This document shows positions 9,999 to 19,372 of a stretch of DNA of 64,000 bases, one piece after another (position 1 is the stretch's first letter; each line of letters starts with the position of its first letter). The position numbers were made by a program, and so were the translations under genes. The notes beneath the pieces are model-generated. The model was not told the origin of the DNA. It searched no databases and saw nothing but the letters and a program-made list of their open reading frames with translations. Origin of the DNA: Roseateles saccharophilus (GTDB lineage Bacteria; Pseudomonadota; Gammaproteobacteria; Burkholderiales; Burkholderiaceae_C); NCBI RefSeq assembly GCF_004342485.1, contig NZ_SMBU01000020.1, positions 27,938 through 91,937 of the forward strand. The letters are read 5' to 3'.

Positions 9999-11324
9999 TC
10001 AGCCGCGGCCAATGCCCCGGTACTCGATCCCCAGCGTCTTCATCAGCTTGGGGTCGTAGAGATTGCGGCCGTCGAAGACCACGGGCGCCTTCAAGGTGCT
10101 CTTGATCGCGTCGAAGTCCGGCGTGCGGAACTCCTTCCACTCGGTCACGATCAGCAGCGCATCGGCGCCCTGCAACGCGGCTTCGGCGCGCTCGACCAGG
10201 CTCACGTCGTCGCGCGGGCCCAGCACGCGGGACGCTTCCGCCATTGACACCGGGTCGTAGGCCGCGACCGTCGCGCCGCGCTTCGTCAGCTCGTCAATGA
10301 CGACCAGGGACGGCGCCTCGCGCATGTCGTCGGTGTTGGGCTTGAAGGCCAGGCCCCAGACCGCGAAGCGGCGGCCCTTCAGGTCCGCGCCGAAGCGCTC
10401 GACCACCTTGTCCACCAGCACGCGCTTCTGCCGCTCGTTGGCCTCTTCCACGGCCGTGAGCACCTTCAGCGGAATGCCGCTGTCGGCCGCCGTCCTCACC
10501 AGGGCCTTCACGTCCTTGGGGAAGCAGGAGCCGCCGTAGCCCGTGCCGGCATAGAGGAACTGGTAGCCGATGCGCGTGTCGCTGCCGATGCCGCGGCGCA
10601 CCAGGTCGATGTCGGCGCCCACGCGCTCCGCCAGCAGTGCCAGCTCGTTCATGAAGCTGATGCGTGTGGCCAGCATCGCGTTGGCCGCGTACTTGGTGAG
10701 CTCCGCGCTGCGCACGTCCATCACCAGCATGCGGTCCTGGGTGCGGTTGAAGGGCGAGTAGATGGCGCGCATCAGCAGCGTGGCCTGCTCGTCGTCGGAG
10801 CCGATGATGACGCGGTCCGGCTTCATGAAGTCCTCGACGGCCGCGCCTTCCTTCAGGAACTCGGGGTTGGAGACAACCGCATATGGCGTGTCTCCGATGC
10901 CACGCTTGTCCAGCTCCTCCTGGATGGCTGCACGCACCTTGTCGGCCGTGCCGACCGGTACCGTGCTCTTGTCGACGATGACCTTGTAGTCCGTCATGCG
11001 CCGGCCGATCGAACGGGCCGCAGCGACGACGTACTGCAGGTCGGCCGAGCCATCCTCGTCCGGGGGCGTACCTACGCCCACGAAGAGCAGCGTGCCGTGT
11101 TGCACAGCATGGTCAACGTCCGTCGTGAACTGCAGGCGGCCTGCGGCCACATTGCGTTTCACCACTTCCTCCAGCCCCGGCTCGTGGATGGGGATGCCAC
11201 CCTCGTTCAGGATCCGGATCTTCTCCGGGTTCACGTCCAGGCAGACGACGTGATTGCCCATCTCGGCCAGGCATGCGCCCGTAACCAAGCCCACATACCC
11301 AGCGCCGATGGCGGTGACTTTCAT
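9999..11324 (-). CDS. ugd: UDP-glucose 6-dehydrogenase
   Basis: A 441-aa NAD-dependent enzyme that oxidises UDP-glucose to UDP-glucuronate. The Rossmann motif [15 protein letters not shown] is at residues 7-21, and the catalytic cysteine is in [10 protein letters not shown] near residue 262. [16 protein letters not shown] near residue 325 marks the C-terminal domain. Length is normal. It lies 65 bp downstream of the UDP-glucuronate epimerase on the same strand, and the two together give UDP-glucuronate and UDP-galacturonate for acidic sugars in the polymer. Confidence 0.96.
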   Translation of the reverse strand: MKVTAIGAGYVGLVTGACLAEMGNHVVCLDVNPEKIRILNEGGIPIHEPGLEEVVKRNVAAGRLQFTTDVDHAVQHGTLLFVGVGTPPDEDGSADLQYVVAAARSIGRRMTDYKVIVDKSTVPVGTADKVRAAIQEELDKRGIGDTPYAVVSNPEFLKEGAAVEDFMKPDRVIIGSDDEQATLLMRAIYSPFNRTQDRMLVMDVRSAELTKYAANAMLATRISFMNELALLAERVGADIDLVRRGIGSDTRIGYQFLYAGTGYGGSCFPKDVKALVRTAADSGIPLKVLTAVEEANERQKRVLVDKVVERFGADLKGRRFAVWGLAFKPNTDDMREAPSLVVIDELTKRGATVAAYDPVSMAEASRVLGPRDDVSLVERAEAALQGADALLIVTEWKEFRTPDFDAIKSTLKAPVVFDGRNLYDPKLMKTLGIEYRGIGRG

Positions 11325-11389
11325 TGCTCGTCCTTGCTCAGAAGCGGTTCATGCGTTTGTAACGCGACAACGTGACAGGGACGTGGAGG

Positions 11390-12397
11390 TCAGACCTTGT
11401 AGTAGTTCCGGTACCAGGCGACGAAGCGCTGGATGCCCTCGGGCACGGGCATCGCGGGGCGGAACCCCGTCCAGGCCGCCAGCTCCTCCACGTCCGCGTG
11501 CGTGGCCGGCACGTCGCCGTCCTGCATGGGCAGGAAGTTCTTCACCGCCTCGCGGCCGACCGACTGCTCGATGGCCTCGATGAAGCTCATCAGCTGGATA
11601 GGCGCGTGGTTGCCGATGTTGAAGACGCGGTAGGGCGCGCTGGAGCGCGCCGGGTCGGCCTGATCGGGGTCGTAGCCGGGGTCCGCGGTCGCGGTGCGGT
11701 CCAGCACCCGCACGACGCCTTCGGCGATGTCGTCGATATAGGTGAAGTCGCGGATCATCTTGCCGTGGTTGAACACGTTGATGGGCCGCCCTTCGATGAT
11801 GGCCTTGGTGAACAGGAACAGCGCCATGTCCGGCCGGCCCCAGGGCCCGTAGACCGTGAAGAAGCGCAGGCCCGTGGTGGGCAGCCCGAACAGATGCGAA
11901 TAGGTGTGGGCCATCAGCTCGTTGGCCTTCTTCGTCGCGGCGTAGAGGCTGATGGGGTGGTCGACGCTGTGATGCTCCGAGAACGGCATCAGCGTGTTGC
12001 CGCCGTAGACGCTGGAGCTGGACGCATAGGCCAGATGCTGCACGCCACCGTGGCGGCAGCCTTCCAGGATGTTCGTGAAGCCGACGATGTTGCTGTCGAT
12101 GTAGGCGTGCGGGTTCTCGATGGAATAGCGCACGCCGGCCTGGGCAGCGAGGTGCACAACGCGGTCGAAGCCCTGCTCGGCAAAGAGCTTGGCCATGCCT
12201 TCGCGGTCCGCCACGTCCATCTTCACGAAGCTGAAGCCGGGCTTGTCCGTCAGGCGAGCCAGGCGGTCATGCTTGAGCTGGGGCGAGTAGTAGTCGTTCA
12301 GGTTGTCCAGGCCGACGACCTGGTCACCGCGCGCCAGCAGGATCTGGCTGACGTGCATGCCGATGAAGCCGGCGGCGCCGGTGACGAGAACTTTCAC
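11390..12397 (-). CDS. UDP-glucuronate 4-epimerase-type NAD-dependent epimerase
   Basis: A 335-aa extended SDR epimerase resembling CapI/LpsL, which interconverts UDP-glucuronate and UDP-galacturonate. GAAGFIGMH near residue 7 binds [16 protein letters not shown] near residue 148 holds the catalytic Tyr and Lys, and the following [17 protein letters not shown] is typical of this subfamily. The frame is open to 12505, but a GTG at 12397 gives the family N-terminus ([10 protein letters not shown]) and has an excellent AGGAGGG seven bases upstream, so that start was chosen. It sits directly upstream of ugd in the same direction. Confidence 0.93.
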   Translation of the reverse strand: MKVLVTGAAGFIGMHVSQILLARGDQVVGLDNLNDYYSPQLKHDRLARLTDKPGFSFVKMDVADREGMAKLFAEQGFDRVVHLAAQAGVRYSIENPHAYIDSNIVGFTNILEGCRHGGVQHLAYASSSSVYGGNTLMPFSEHHSVDHPISLYAATKKANELMAHTYSHLFGLPTTGLRFFTVYGPWGRPDMALFLFTKAIIEGRPINVFNHGKMIRDFTYIDDIAEGVVRVLDRTATADPGYDPDQADPARSSAPYRVFNIGNHAPIQLMSFIEAIEQSVGREAVKNFLPMQDGDVPATHADVEELAAWTGFRPAMPVPEGIQRFVAWYRNYYKV

Positions 12398-12404
12398 TGC
12401 AGAA

Positions 12405-12411
12405 CCCTCCT
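12405..12411 (-). promoter_or_regulatory. Ribosome-binding site setting a GTG start
   Basis: The minus strand reads AGGAGGG seven bases before the GTG at 12397. It is a near-perfect Shine-Dalgarno match and decides that the epimerase begins at this GTG and not at the start codons further upstream. Confidence 0.85.
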
Positions 12412-12435
12412 GAAGAGTCGAGGATTCTCGCCGCT

Positions 12436-13185
12436 TCAGCCGCGCATCAGTTGCTTGGCGGCCCCCCATATGAAGAGGCTGTTCGTCACCAGATAGCGTC
12501 GCCACAGCCGGCGCGGCTCACTGGCCAGGCGATGCAGCCATTCCAGGCCGCAGCGCTGCATCCAGGCCGGCGCGCGCCGGATCGTGCCGGCGTGGTAGTC
12601 GAAGGCCGCACCCACGCCCACCATCACCGCCTGCACCCGACCGCGTTGCGCCGCCATCCACAACTCCTGCTTGGGGCAGCCCAGCGAGACCCAGACCGTG
12701 CCAGCGCCCGAGGCGTTGATGGCCTCGATGTGGCGCGCCAGTTCCTCGGCCGTCGGCGCCCGAAACGGTGGCGACACCGCACCGGCGATGCGCAGGCCCG
12801 GGAAGGCCTCGCGCAGCCGCTGCTGCAGCAGCGCGAGCGTCGCCTCCGTGCCGCCGTAGAGATAGACCGCCTCGCCGCGCCGGCCGGCCTGCTCGCAATA
12901 GCGCCACATCAGGTCGGGCCCGTTGATGCGCTGCTGGTCGTCCACGCCCTGGCGCCGCATCATCCAGGCCACCGGCGCACCATCGGGCGTCACCATGTCG
13001 GCCTCGCTCAGCACACTGGCAAAGGCCGGATCGCGGCTGCCGGTCACGACCGAATGCGCATTGCTGATGCAGACATAGCGGCTCTCCCGTCCGGCTGCCC
13101 AACTGCCGATGCGGGCCAGGGCCTCGCCCCAGCTCAAGGCATCCAATGGTTGGCCAAGCACGGAAACTCGGCGGCGCTCAGTCAC
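12436..13185 (-). CDS. WecG/TagA/CpsF family glycosyltransferase
   Basis: A 249-aa GT26-type glycosyltransferase that transfers a sugar (often ManNAc, ManNAcA or a hexuronate) to a lipid-linked intermediate at the inner membrane. Family features are [13 protein letters not shown] near residue 42, a TPDGAPVAW segment near 67, and GCPKQELWM near 167, the hallmark of the family. The start is the GTG at 13185, which overlaps the upstream glycosyltransferase stop in a GTGACTGA junction, implying translational coupling. The C-terminus carries a basic and hydrophobic tail, as expected for a peripheral membrane enzyme. Donor sugar is not predictable; the nearby ugd and epimerase make a uronic acid plausible. 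Confidence 0.9.
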   Translation of the reverse strand: MTERRRVSVLGQPLDALSWGEALARIGSWAAGRESRYVCISNAHSVVTGSRDPAFASVLSEADMVTPDGAPVAWMMRRQGVDDQQRINGPDLMWRYCEQAGRRGEAVYLYGGTEATLALLQQRLREAFPGLRIAGAVSPPFRAPTAEELARHIEAINASGAGTVWVSLGCPKQELWMAAQRGRVQAVMVGVGAAFDYHAGTIRRAPAWMQRCGLEWLHRLASEPRRLWRRYLVTNSLFIWGAAKQLMRG

Positions 13186-14332
13186 GTCGGGGCCCTTCCT
13201 GGATGGCGCTCTCGTAAATCGCCAACAGCTGCTCAAGATTGCGCGCTGCCGTGTAGCGGGCCTCGTAGACAGCCCGCGCGTTGGCACCCATGCGGACCAA
13301 TTCTGCGGGATGCACGGCTGCCCAGCGCAACCGCTGCGCCAGCGCAGCGGGGCTGCCGGGCTCGAACAATAGGCCCGTCACGCGGTCTTCGACCAGTTCA
13401 GCCATTGCGCCCAGGCGGCTCGCGATGACCGGGAGCCCGCTGGCCATCGCCTCCACCAGGGTGCGCGGAAAGTTCTCGTACCAGACGCTCGGCAGCACCA
13501 ACGCCGTGGCGCGCTGCATGGCAGACAACACCTCGGCCATCGGCCGCGGCCCCTGCAGCCGCAGACCCGGCGCCGCAGCCAGGTCGGCCTGCAACGGCCC
13601 CGAACCCAGCACATCCACCGTGACGCCGGCCAGGGCCGCCGCCGCCGCGAGCGTGTCCAAACCCTTCTCGGGCGACAGGCGCCCAACGAAGAGCAACCCT
13701 GCCCGCTCGCCCGCGGGCCCGGCCGGCAGGTCGACGAAATTGGGCTTGATCACCACGCGCTCGGCCGGCAGCCCGCCTTCGATGAACTTGGCTCGGCAGA
13801 ACTCGTTCAACGCGATGAAACGGTTCACGCGCCGCCGCCAGGTGCCCAGGCCCCGGTGCAGGACCAGCATCCCGGCCAGCACCGTGCTCTGCGCCACCGA
13901 TCCGCGGTAGCAGCCGCGCACCGCGCCACGCCAGGGCAGCCGCCCCACGCAGTCCTCGCACACCCGGCCCTCACGCAGCAGCATCGCCTGGGGGCACAGC
14001 AGGCGGAAGTTGTGCAGCGTCTGCACGACCGGCGCGCCCGCCTCGGCCGCCGCCCAATGAATGGCTGGCGACAGCAGAGGGAAGCTGTTGTGCACATGGA
14101 CCACATCGGGCCGGAAGGCCTGGCACCGCGCGCGCATCTCCTGTGCCGCGGGCTGCGACCACAGCGTGCGCCGCACCAGGTCCAGCCGCCCTAGGCTCGC
14201 GATGTCGTCGTTGTGCGCTGCCAGCAGTTCCACCTCGTGGCCACCGCTGCGCAGCAGCGCCGCCTCGTCGGCCACGACGCTGTCCTCGCCGCCGCGGTGC
14301 TGATAGGCGTTGTGCGCGATCAGCACCTTCAC
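13178..14332 (-). CDS. GT4 family glycosyltransferase
   Basis: A 384-aa GT-B fold glycosyltransferase. The N-terminus KVLIAHNAYQHRGGEDSVV is typical of a GT4 subgroup; a CPQAMLLREGRVCEDC segment near residue 115 has paired cysteines, common in this subgroup. The donor-binding region includes PSVWYENFPRTLVEAMASG near residue 290 with the EX7E-like acidic positions. A GTG start at 14332 was chosen because it gives the family N-terminus and overlaps the upstream stop (GTGA). The open frame continues far upstream but reads as a shadow of the next gene. It probably adds one sugar of the repeat unit. Confidence 0.9.
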   Translation of the reverse strand: MKVLIAHNAYQHRGGEDSVVADEAALLRSGGHEVELLAAHNDDIASLGRLDLVRRTLWSQPAAQEMRARCQAFRPDVVHVHNSFPLLSPAIHWAAAEAGAPVVQTLHNFRLLCPQAMLLREGRVCEDCVGRLPWRGAVRGCYRGSVAQSTVLAGMLVLHRGLGTWRRRVNRFIALNEFCRAKFIEGGLPAERVVIKPNFVDLPAGPAGERAGLLFVGRLSPEKGLDTLAAAAALAGVTVDVLGSGPLQADLAAAPGLRLQGPRPMAEVLSAMQRATALVLPSVWYENFPRTLVEAMASGLPVIASRLGAMAELVEDRVTGLLFEPGSPAALAQRLRWAAVHPAELVRMGANARAVYEARYTAARNLEQLLAIYESAIQEGPRRD

Positions 14333-15477
14333 GGCCGGCCCCTGCGGATCGGCGCAGCCAGGGCTCCCAGAACGCCCTGGGTGAATCGAGCCGACATCTC
14401 GGCAAGCGTGTAGCGCCCGGCATCCGCCAGGCAGGCATCGCGCATCGCCTGCAACCGCCGGCTGTCCGTCAGCAGAGCAACGCTGCCCTCGACATAGTCC
14501 TCCAGCGTATTTGCCGTCATCACACCATTGCGGCCAGATGAAAGATAGGAGATCTCCGGTGAATGCAGACCGCAATCGGTCGTGAGCATCGGCAAGCCCC
14601 CAGCAAAGCTGTCGAGGATGTTCAAGCCCACCAGACCGGGGTTGAGCATCACATCGGCCAAGGACGCCACCAAAGCCTTGTCTGCCCCTTTGCGTATGCC
14701 CATGGCCTTGATCCATGGAGCCGCAGCCGCGGCCGACTGGATCATGTCCTGTTGTGGGCCTCCGCCCACCACGACCAACGCGAATCCCGGCAGGCGCTGG
14801 CGGATCGCCTGCGCGGCCTCGAGCAGGAAGCCGATGCGCTTTTCCTCGTAAAGCGAGCCGAGATAAAGCCCCACCGGCCCGTCCCCCAGTCCGAGTTCGG
14901 CGCGTAGCGCTGCGCGCGCCTGTGGGGGTACCGCCGCGAACTGCGCGGCCAACTCCGTCGTGTCCACGGCGTTGTTCAGCACGGTGATCCGCTCTTGCGG
15001 AAAGCCCAGCGCCTTCACCAGATCGCGGCTCATCTCCGTGTAAGCCAGCCACCAGTCGGCTCGCAGCGCGACCCTGGCCTTGAATCGCTCCCGCAAGCTG
15101 CCGGCCTCGCCCTGCAGGTTGGCTCCGTGCCCCCACAACGCCACCCGACGCTGGCGGGCAAGAAACTGTTCGCCAAGATTGCAGATCAGCTTGTTCTCCG
15201 CCGTGATGACCGTCATGTCCACGCCTGCAGCGACGTGGGAGAAAGGCTGCCAGCACAACCTGCCGCCAAGGAAATAGCGCGTGGGAAGCCGCTCGGCCCA
15301 GTCCAGCACGCCGCTATCGCGCTTCGTCGCCTCCTCTGGCGTCGGGTCGCCATGGGCCAGCCTCAACGACACACCCGCCGACCGCAGATCGGCGCGCAGC
15401 ATTTCGAAGAACGGTACTCGGTAATGGGTCAGGCGCCGCTGAACGACAAGCACCTGACGTGACGAGGCAGTGGTCAT
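14329..15477 (-). CDS. GT4 family glycosyltransferase
   Basis: A 382-aa GT-B glycosyltransferase. It begins RQVLVVQRRLTHYRVPFFE, the start of a GT4 subgroup whose acceptor domain often has this HYR motif. VGLYLGSLYEEKRIGFLLEA near residue 192 starts the donor domain and NPGLVGLNILDSFAGGLPM near residue 282 holds the nucleotide-sugar binding acidic residues. The ATG at 15477 was selected over an upstream in-frame start at 15585. It heads a minus-strand set (this gene, GT4, WecG-type, epimerase, ugd) and is divergent from the lyase-like lipoprotein, with a 202-bp shared intergenic region. Confidence 0.88.
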   Translation of the reverse strand: MTTASSRQVLVVQRRLTHYRVPFFEMLRADLRSAGVSLRLAHGDPTPEEATKRDSGVLDWAERLPTRYFLGGRLCWQPFSHVAAGVDMTVITAENKLICNLGEQFLARQRRVALWGHGANLQGEAGSLRERFKARVALRADWWLAYTEMSRDLVKALGFPQERITVLNNAVDTTELAAQFAAVPPQARAALRAELGLGDGPVGLYLGSLYEEKRIGFLLEAAQAIRQRLPGFALVVVGGGPQQDMIQSAAAAAPWIKAMGIRKGADKALVASLADVMLNPGLVGLNILDSFAGGLPMLTTDCGLHSPEISYLSSGRNGVMTANTLEDYVEGSVALLTDSRRLQAMRDACLADAGRYTLAEMSARFTQGVLGALAAPIRRGRP

Positions 15478-15679
15478 GGGCACTCGGTCCTGCAAAGGCG
15501 GGCGCAGTTTACCGAGCGTAAATGACCGATTTGTCACCTTCCGCGCTGACGCGCGAACGCTTCGATACAGCTTCCCCCCCAACACGCCGACAAAGCTTCA
15601 CACACCTTGTCTTCCAGAAGGTCGACGGTGTCACCAGCGGCCGCAACAATGACGCTTCCACTGCAGCAACCAGGTAGCC
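15478..15679. promoter_or_regulatory. Divergent intergenic region, probable promoters
   Basis: These 202 bp separate the minus-strand glycosyltransferase set from the plus-strand lyase-like gene. They hold a small inverted repeat, TTTAC-CGAGC-GTAAA, about 35 bp upstream of the glycosyltransferase start, which could be an operator or part of a promoter. No convincing -35/-10 pair was identified by eye. Confidence 0.35.
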
Positions 15680-18067
15680 ATGATGCCGACCACTTTCTCG
15701 ATGAGCCCATCGGCCATCGCCTCGTTGATGTGCGCCACGTTGGCTGCATGCGGAGGCGGCAGCAGTGAAGGCCGCCCGGTGGCTTCGGCACAAATCAGCC
15801 CCGTCACCGAAAGTGCCAGCGCCGTCGCCAACACCGACAACAACGCCACCAGCACCACGGCCGCGGCCAGCACCGCAAGTGGCGTCGCAACTGCCGCAAC
15901 GGTGGCACAAGCACCTACTGCCAAGATCCTGTCGGCGTCTCGTACGACGACGCCAGCGACTGCACCGCCGGCGGCAACGCCCGGCCCGAGCACGCAGGCC
16001 ATGTCAACGACGGCAAGCACCCCCACCAAGCCCGCCGCGACCGCCGCCACCACAGCGATCGCCGTGCCGGCCGTGCAAGCCGCCGTCGCCAAGCCCACCA
16101 CAGCCGCGCTAGCTGCGACGCCAGTGGTCGCCGCAACCACGCCCGCGCCGCCTGCCCGTAACTCCCCACTGTGGAATGCCCCCGCGCCCCCCGCCAAGGC
16201 GGGTGTCCTCGGCATGGCATTGCTGACGTCCATCAACACGGGCCTGTTCAACGGCGCCCGCACGGCCCGCGAGGACTGGCCCACGCTGGTAAACCGGGTC
16301 AAGTCGGATGGCGGCGTCGCCAGTTGGGTCAAGGCAGAACAGACCCGAGTCGATGCCTGGATCGCCCGCAACTTCGAACGTGCCGACCTCATCGGCGGCT
16401 GGATCAACGACTACGTCGACGCCAACGGCATGGCCCTCAGCTGGAGCCCCACCGATCCCGAGCCCCCCAACGGCACCACGGATGCCCAGAAGAAATTTAA
16501 GGGAGCCTGGGTCGCGCGCGGTCGCGACTACAACATTGCCCAGATGCAGGCGGCGGCCCGCATCTACCGCGCCACCGGCAACACCAAATACGCCGAGTGG
16601 GCCGCCAAGCAGCTCGACTTCTACGCCAGGCAATACACCCTCTGGCCTGTCAGCACCGTGGAAGGCCGCAGCACCATGTACCGGCAAGGCCTGGACGAAG
16701 CCGTGGCCGTGGCGCCGTTGGCAGACACCGCAAGACTGCTCGACAGCTACGCCGGCATGACCCGCACAGCCACTTGGAAGAACCAGTTCTTCATGCCCTT
16801 GGCCAGTAACCTCAAGTCCACCAGTGCGCCACTGAGCAACATCCAGCTCTGGCATGCCAGCGCGATCGCCATCATCGCGATGCGCTACAAGGACAGTGCG
16901 CTGCTCGGCTATGCCATCGACGACCCCGCCGGTATCCGCGCCAACATGGCCTCGGGCCTGACGGTCGACAACCTCTGGATCGAAGGCGGCTTTGCGTACA
17001 ACACCTACGTCGTCAACTGCCTCTCCTTGCTGCTCGTGGCAGCCGACCTCGAAGGCTTCGGCGACCGATTCCTGGGTGAAGCCAACGCCGCACTGCGCAT
17101 GGTCCTCACGCCAATGGAGTACCACTTCGACAACGGCAGCCTGCCCAATCCCGGCGACAGCACCTCGGCGCAGGTGATGGTCAACGACCTCGCCCACTGG
17201 TACCTGTTCCGCACCATGCCAACCTACTGGGGCATCGCCAAGGCCACGGCCTGGCGAACCTGGGAGTCCCTGCTCGACCCCCCCAAGCCCAACGCATCCG
17301 CAACGGCGCCCATCATCCCGACGCCCAATACCAAGAACTTCGAATCCCTGCGCTGGTCCATCCTCCGCGCTGGCAACTGGCAGGCCTTCGTGCGCTATGG
17401 CGCGATGAAGCCCAATCACGCCCCCGACGAGGAACTCAACTTCGAGCTCTACGACGGCAGCACGCCCATCGCCTACGACCCCGGCACAACCAACTATGGC
17501 TCGCCCCTCCACCAGGGCTATTTCGTGCGCGGCCCGGCCGCCAATGCGCCCCTCGTCGATGGCGACGGCCAGACGAAATGGGCCCCCGGCACCCTCATCA
17601 GCTTCGACGCTGCCAACAGCGCCCTCACCGCCGAGCAAACGGCCTTCCAGGCCGACGCCTCGGCCAGGCGCAGCTATCGGCTGACCTCCAGCGGCTTCGT
17701 CGAACAAAGCACCATCACCATCCCCAGCGGCAAGACCCGCCGCGTCGGCATGGCCTTCAGCAGCACCTGCGACATGGTTCCGGGCGCTGGCGTCAGCGCC
17801 GCCAGCGGGCTGCCTGCACTGCCCGCCGTCACGGCCTTCGGCTACTGGAGCAACACCACCACGTACACCACCACGGCCAGTTGGCAGCTCACCCTCAAGT
17901 GCCCGGGCAACAAGAACTATGTGATGAAGGTCTGGGGGCCGGGTGCGCAGCGCCTCTATATCGGCAAGGCGCCCAACACGCCGGTGCCCGCCACACGCAA
18001 CAGCCTCTACTACGAAGTGAGCGCCGCTTCCGCCGTTTTCGAGAGCAGCGTCACTGCGGCGCCTTAG
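15680..18067 (+). CDS. Polysaccharide-lyase-like lipoprotein (alginate/heparinase lyase type)
   Basis: A 795-aa predicted lipoprotein. The lipobox LAAC places the lipidated cysteine at residue 24 (Met at 15680); the n-region has no basic residue, which is unusual. An Ala/Thr/Pro-rich linker of about 130 residues follows. From about residue 160 an alpha-helical toroid-like domain carries motifs such as RGRDYNIAQMQAAARIYRAT, RQGLDEAVAVAP and NLWIEGGFAYNTYVVNC. A beta-rich C-terminal half follows (residues 570-795, for example ELNFELYDGSTPIAYDPGT). This layout is that of alginate and heparinase-type polysaccharide lyases. In this context it may trim or release the exopolysaccharide at the outer membrane (inference). 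It stands alone on the plus strand inside the minus-strand locus. Confidence 0.65.
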   Translation: MMPTTFSMSPSAIASLMCATLAACGGGSSEGRPVASAQISPVTESASAVANTDNNATSTTAAASTASGVATAATVAQAPTAKILSASRTTTPATAPPAATPGPSTQAMSTTASTPTKPAATAATTAIAVPAVQAAVAKPTTAALAATPVVAATTPAPPARNSPLWNAPAPPAKAGVLGMALLTSINTGLFNGARTAREDWPTLVNRVKSDGGVASWVKAEQTRVDAWIARNFERADLIGGWINDYVDANGMALSWSPTDPEPPNGTTDAQKKFKGAWVARGRDYNIAQMQAAARIYRATGNTKYAEWAAKQLDFYARQYTLWPVSTVEGRSTMYRQGLDEAVAVAPLADTARLLDSYAGMTRTATWKNQFFMPLASNLKSTSAPLSNIQLWHASAIAIIAMRYKDSALLGYAIDDPAGIRANMASGLTVDNLWIEGGFAYNTYVVNCLSLLLVAADLEGFGDRFLGEANAALRMVLTPMEYHFDNGSLPNPGDSTSAQVMVNDLAHWYLFRTMPTYWGIAKATAWRTWESLLDPPKPNASATAPIIPTPNTKNFESLRWSILRAGNWQAFVRYGAMKPNHAPDEELNFELYDGSTPIAYDPGTTNYGSPLHQGYFVRGPAANAPLVDGDGQTKWAPGTLISFDAANSALTAEQTAFQADASARRSYRLTSSGFVEQSTITIPSGKTRRVGMAFSSTCDMVPGAGVSAASGLPALPAVTAFGYWSNTTTYTTTASWQLTLKCPGNKNYVMKVWGPGAQRLYIGKAPNTPVPATRNSLYYEVSAASAVFESSVTAAP

Positions 18068-18082
18068 CACGCCGAGCCGCGG

Positions 18083-19303
18083 CTAGACCGGCGGCGTCAC
18101 GTCGCCGGTCAGCCATCGGGCCACGTGCTTGGAGACGGTGAGGCTGAAGCTCTCGACCGGCAGGAAGGCCACCGCCGCAGCCACACAAATCATGACCGTC
18201 GATACGAAATTGAACGCCAGCGCCAGGGCTTCGCTGCCCCCTATCCGCGGCAGCGCCATCAGCAGATAGGCCGACCAAGAGCAGACGAACACGATGTGCA
18301 CAAGATAGAGCGGAAACGAGATCCGCCCGAGAAACATCGACAGCCCATTCGAGAAGAAGCCGCGCAGCAGGTTTGAATGCACGACGCCAAGCACGATGCA
18401 GACGGCCAGCAGGCTGGTCAGCCAATTGTTGCCGCGCAGGAAGACGGAAGCGGCAAAGGCCAACGCGAATACCGTCAGAGGCGCGAAACGGCGCAGCGGC
18501 GTGGCCACCTGCCGCAGCGCCGCGGCACCGCCAGTGCGCCCGCGGACCTCTTCGGCCAGCATCAGGCCGACGAAGAAGCAGGCCAGCTCAGGCTGCAAAC
18601 CATAGAGCGCCAGCGTCAGCAGGCCGAGCACCCGCCAGTACACCCGTCCTGCCGCCCGGTACACGCCCAGATAGCCATAGATGGCAATGGAGCCCAGCAT
18701 CTCGATCGGCATAGTCCACAGCGAACTGTTGTAACTAGCTTGCGCCTGGTAGTCGAAGAACACGTCCCACAGTGCAAACCTGAGCGCGCCCAAGAGCGAC
18801 GGATCGGTGCGGAAGGAAAGCGTCAGCCAGCTCTCAGGCCGCCCCAACGCCTCGGCCGCGGCCAGGTTGTGCAGCAGGCCCGCGGCCATGAAGGCGTAGG
18901 CCAGCAGCGACGCCGCCAGGATGGGCAGCATCAGCCTGAAATATCGGGCCGCAGCAGCCTGCGGCAGGTTGCGGCCGCTGGAGTTCAGCTGGTTGATGCT
19001 CAGCGCGAAGCCCGACAGCGTGAAGAAGATCATCACCGCCAGATGGCCGTCCGATACGAGCCGCAGCAACAGGCCCACGCTGACCGAAGCCCAATGCCCC
19101 TGCGTCACATCGGCGCGGAAGATGCCCGCACGATAGGCCAGATAGGGAGCCTGCGTCGCTAGGCAGTTCGCCACCAGGTGGCTCATCAGGACCATCAGAG
19201 CTCCCCAGCCGCGCAGACCATCGAGATAGTCCATACGCTGGCGGGTTCGCGAGATCGACGCCGCCTCGTGACCGGTGAATTGGGAAGTTACTGAATCGTC
19301 CAT
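18083..19303 (-). CDS. Acyltransferase 3 family membrane protein
   Basis: A 406-aa integral-membrane acyltransferase of the OatA/ExoZ-like acyltransferase-3 family, which O-acylates extracellular sugars. The family N-terminus MDYLDGLRGWGALMVLMSH, with the conserved RG and histidine, starts near residue 24. About ten hydrophobic segments follow, and ICLPVESFSLTVSKHVARW-like residues end the protein. The start is uncertain: ATGs at 19354, 19303 and 19234 are all in frame and none has a strong ribosome-binding site; 19303 was chosen as a compromise. It lies 70 bp after asnB in the same direction, at the end of the long eps operon, so it probably acetylates the polymer. Confidence 0.85.
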   Translation of the reverse strand: MDDSVTSQFTGHEAASISRTRQRMDYLDGLRGWGALMVLMSHLVANCLATQAPYLAYRAGIFRADVTQGHWASVSVGLLLRLVSDGHLAVMIFFTLSGFALSINQLNSSGRNLPQAAAARYFRLMLPILAASLLAYAFMAAGLLHNLAAAEALGRPESWLTLSFRTDPSLLGALRFALWDVFFDYQAQASYNSSLWTMPIEMLGSIAIYGYLGVYRAAGRVYWRVLGLLTLALYGLQPELACFFVGLMLAEEVRGRTGGAAALRQVATPLRRFAPLTVFALAFAASVFLRGNNWLTSLLAVCIVLGVVHSNLLRGFFSNGLSMFLGRISFPLYLVHIVFVCSWSAYLLMALPRIGGSEALALAFNFVSTVMICVAAAVAFLPVESFSLTVSKHVARWLTGDVTPPV

Positions 19304-19372
19304 CTGAAGCACAACCGTCAACGCCCGGCCGAATTCAGAGCCGGGCGGCGGCATTCTGCTGTGCGCTTCATG

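Noticed and set aside
13178..15256. A 692-codon open frame suggesting a fused glycosyltransferase
   Set aside because: The first 300 codons are Arg/Gly-rich shadow sequence of the next glycosyltransferase in another frame; the real gene starts at the GTG at 14332.
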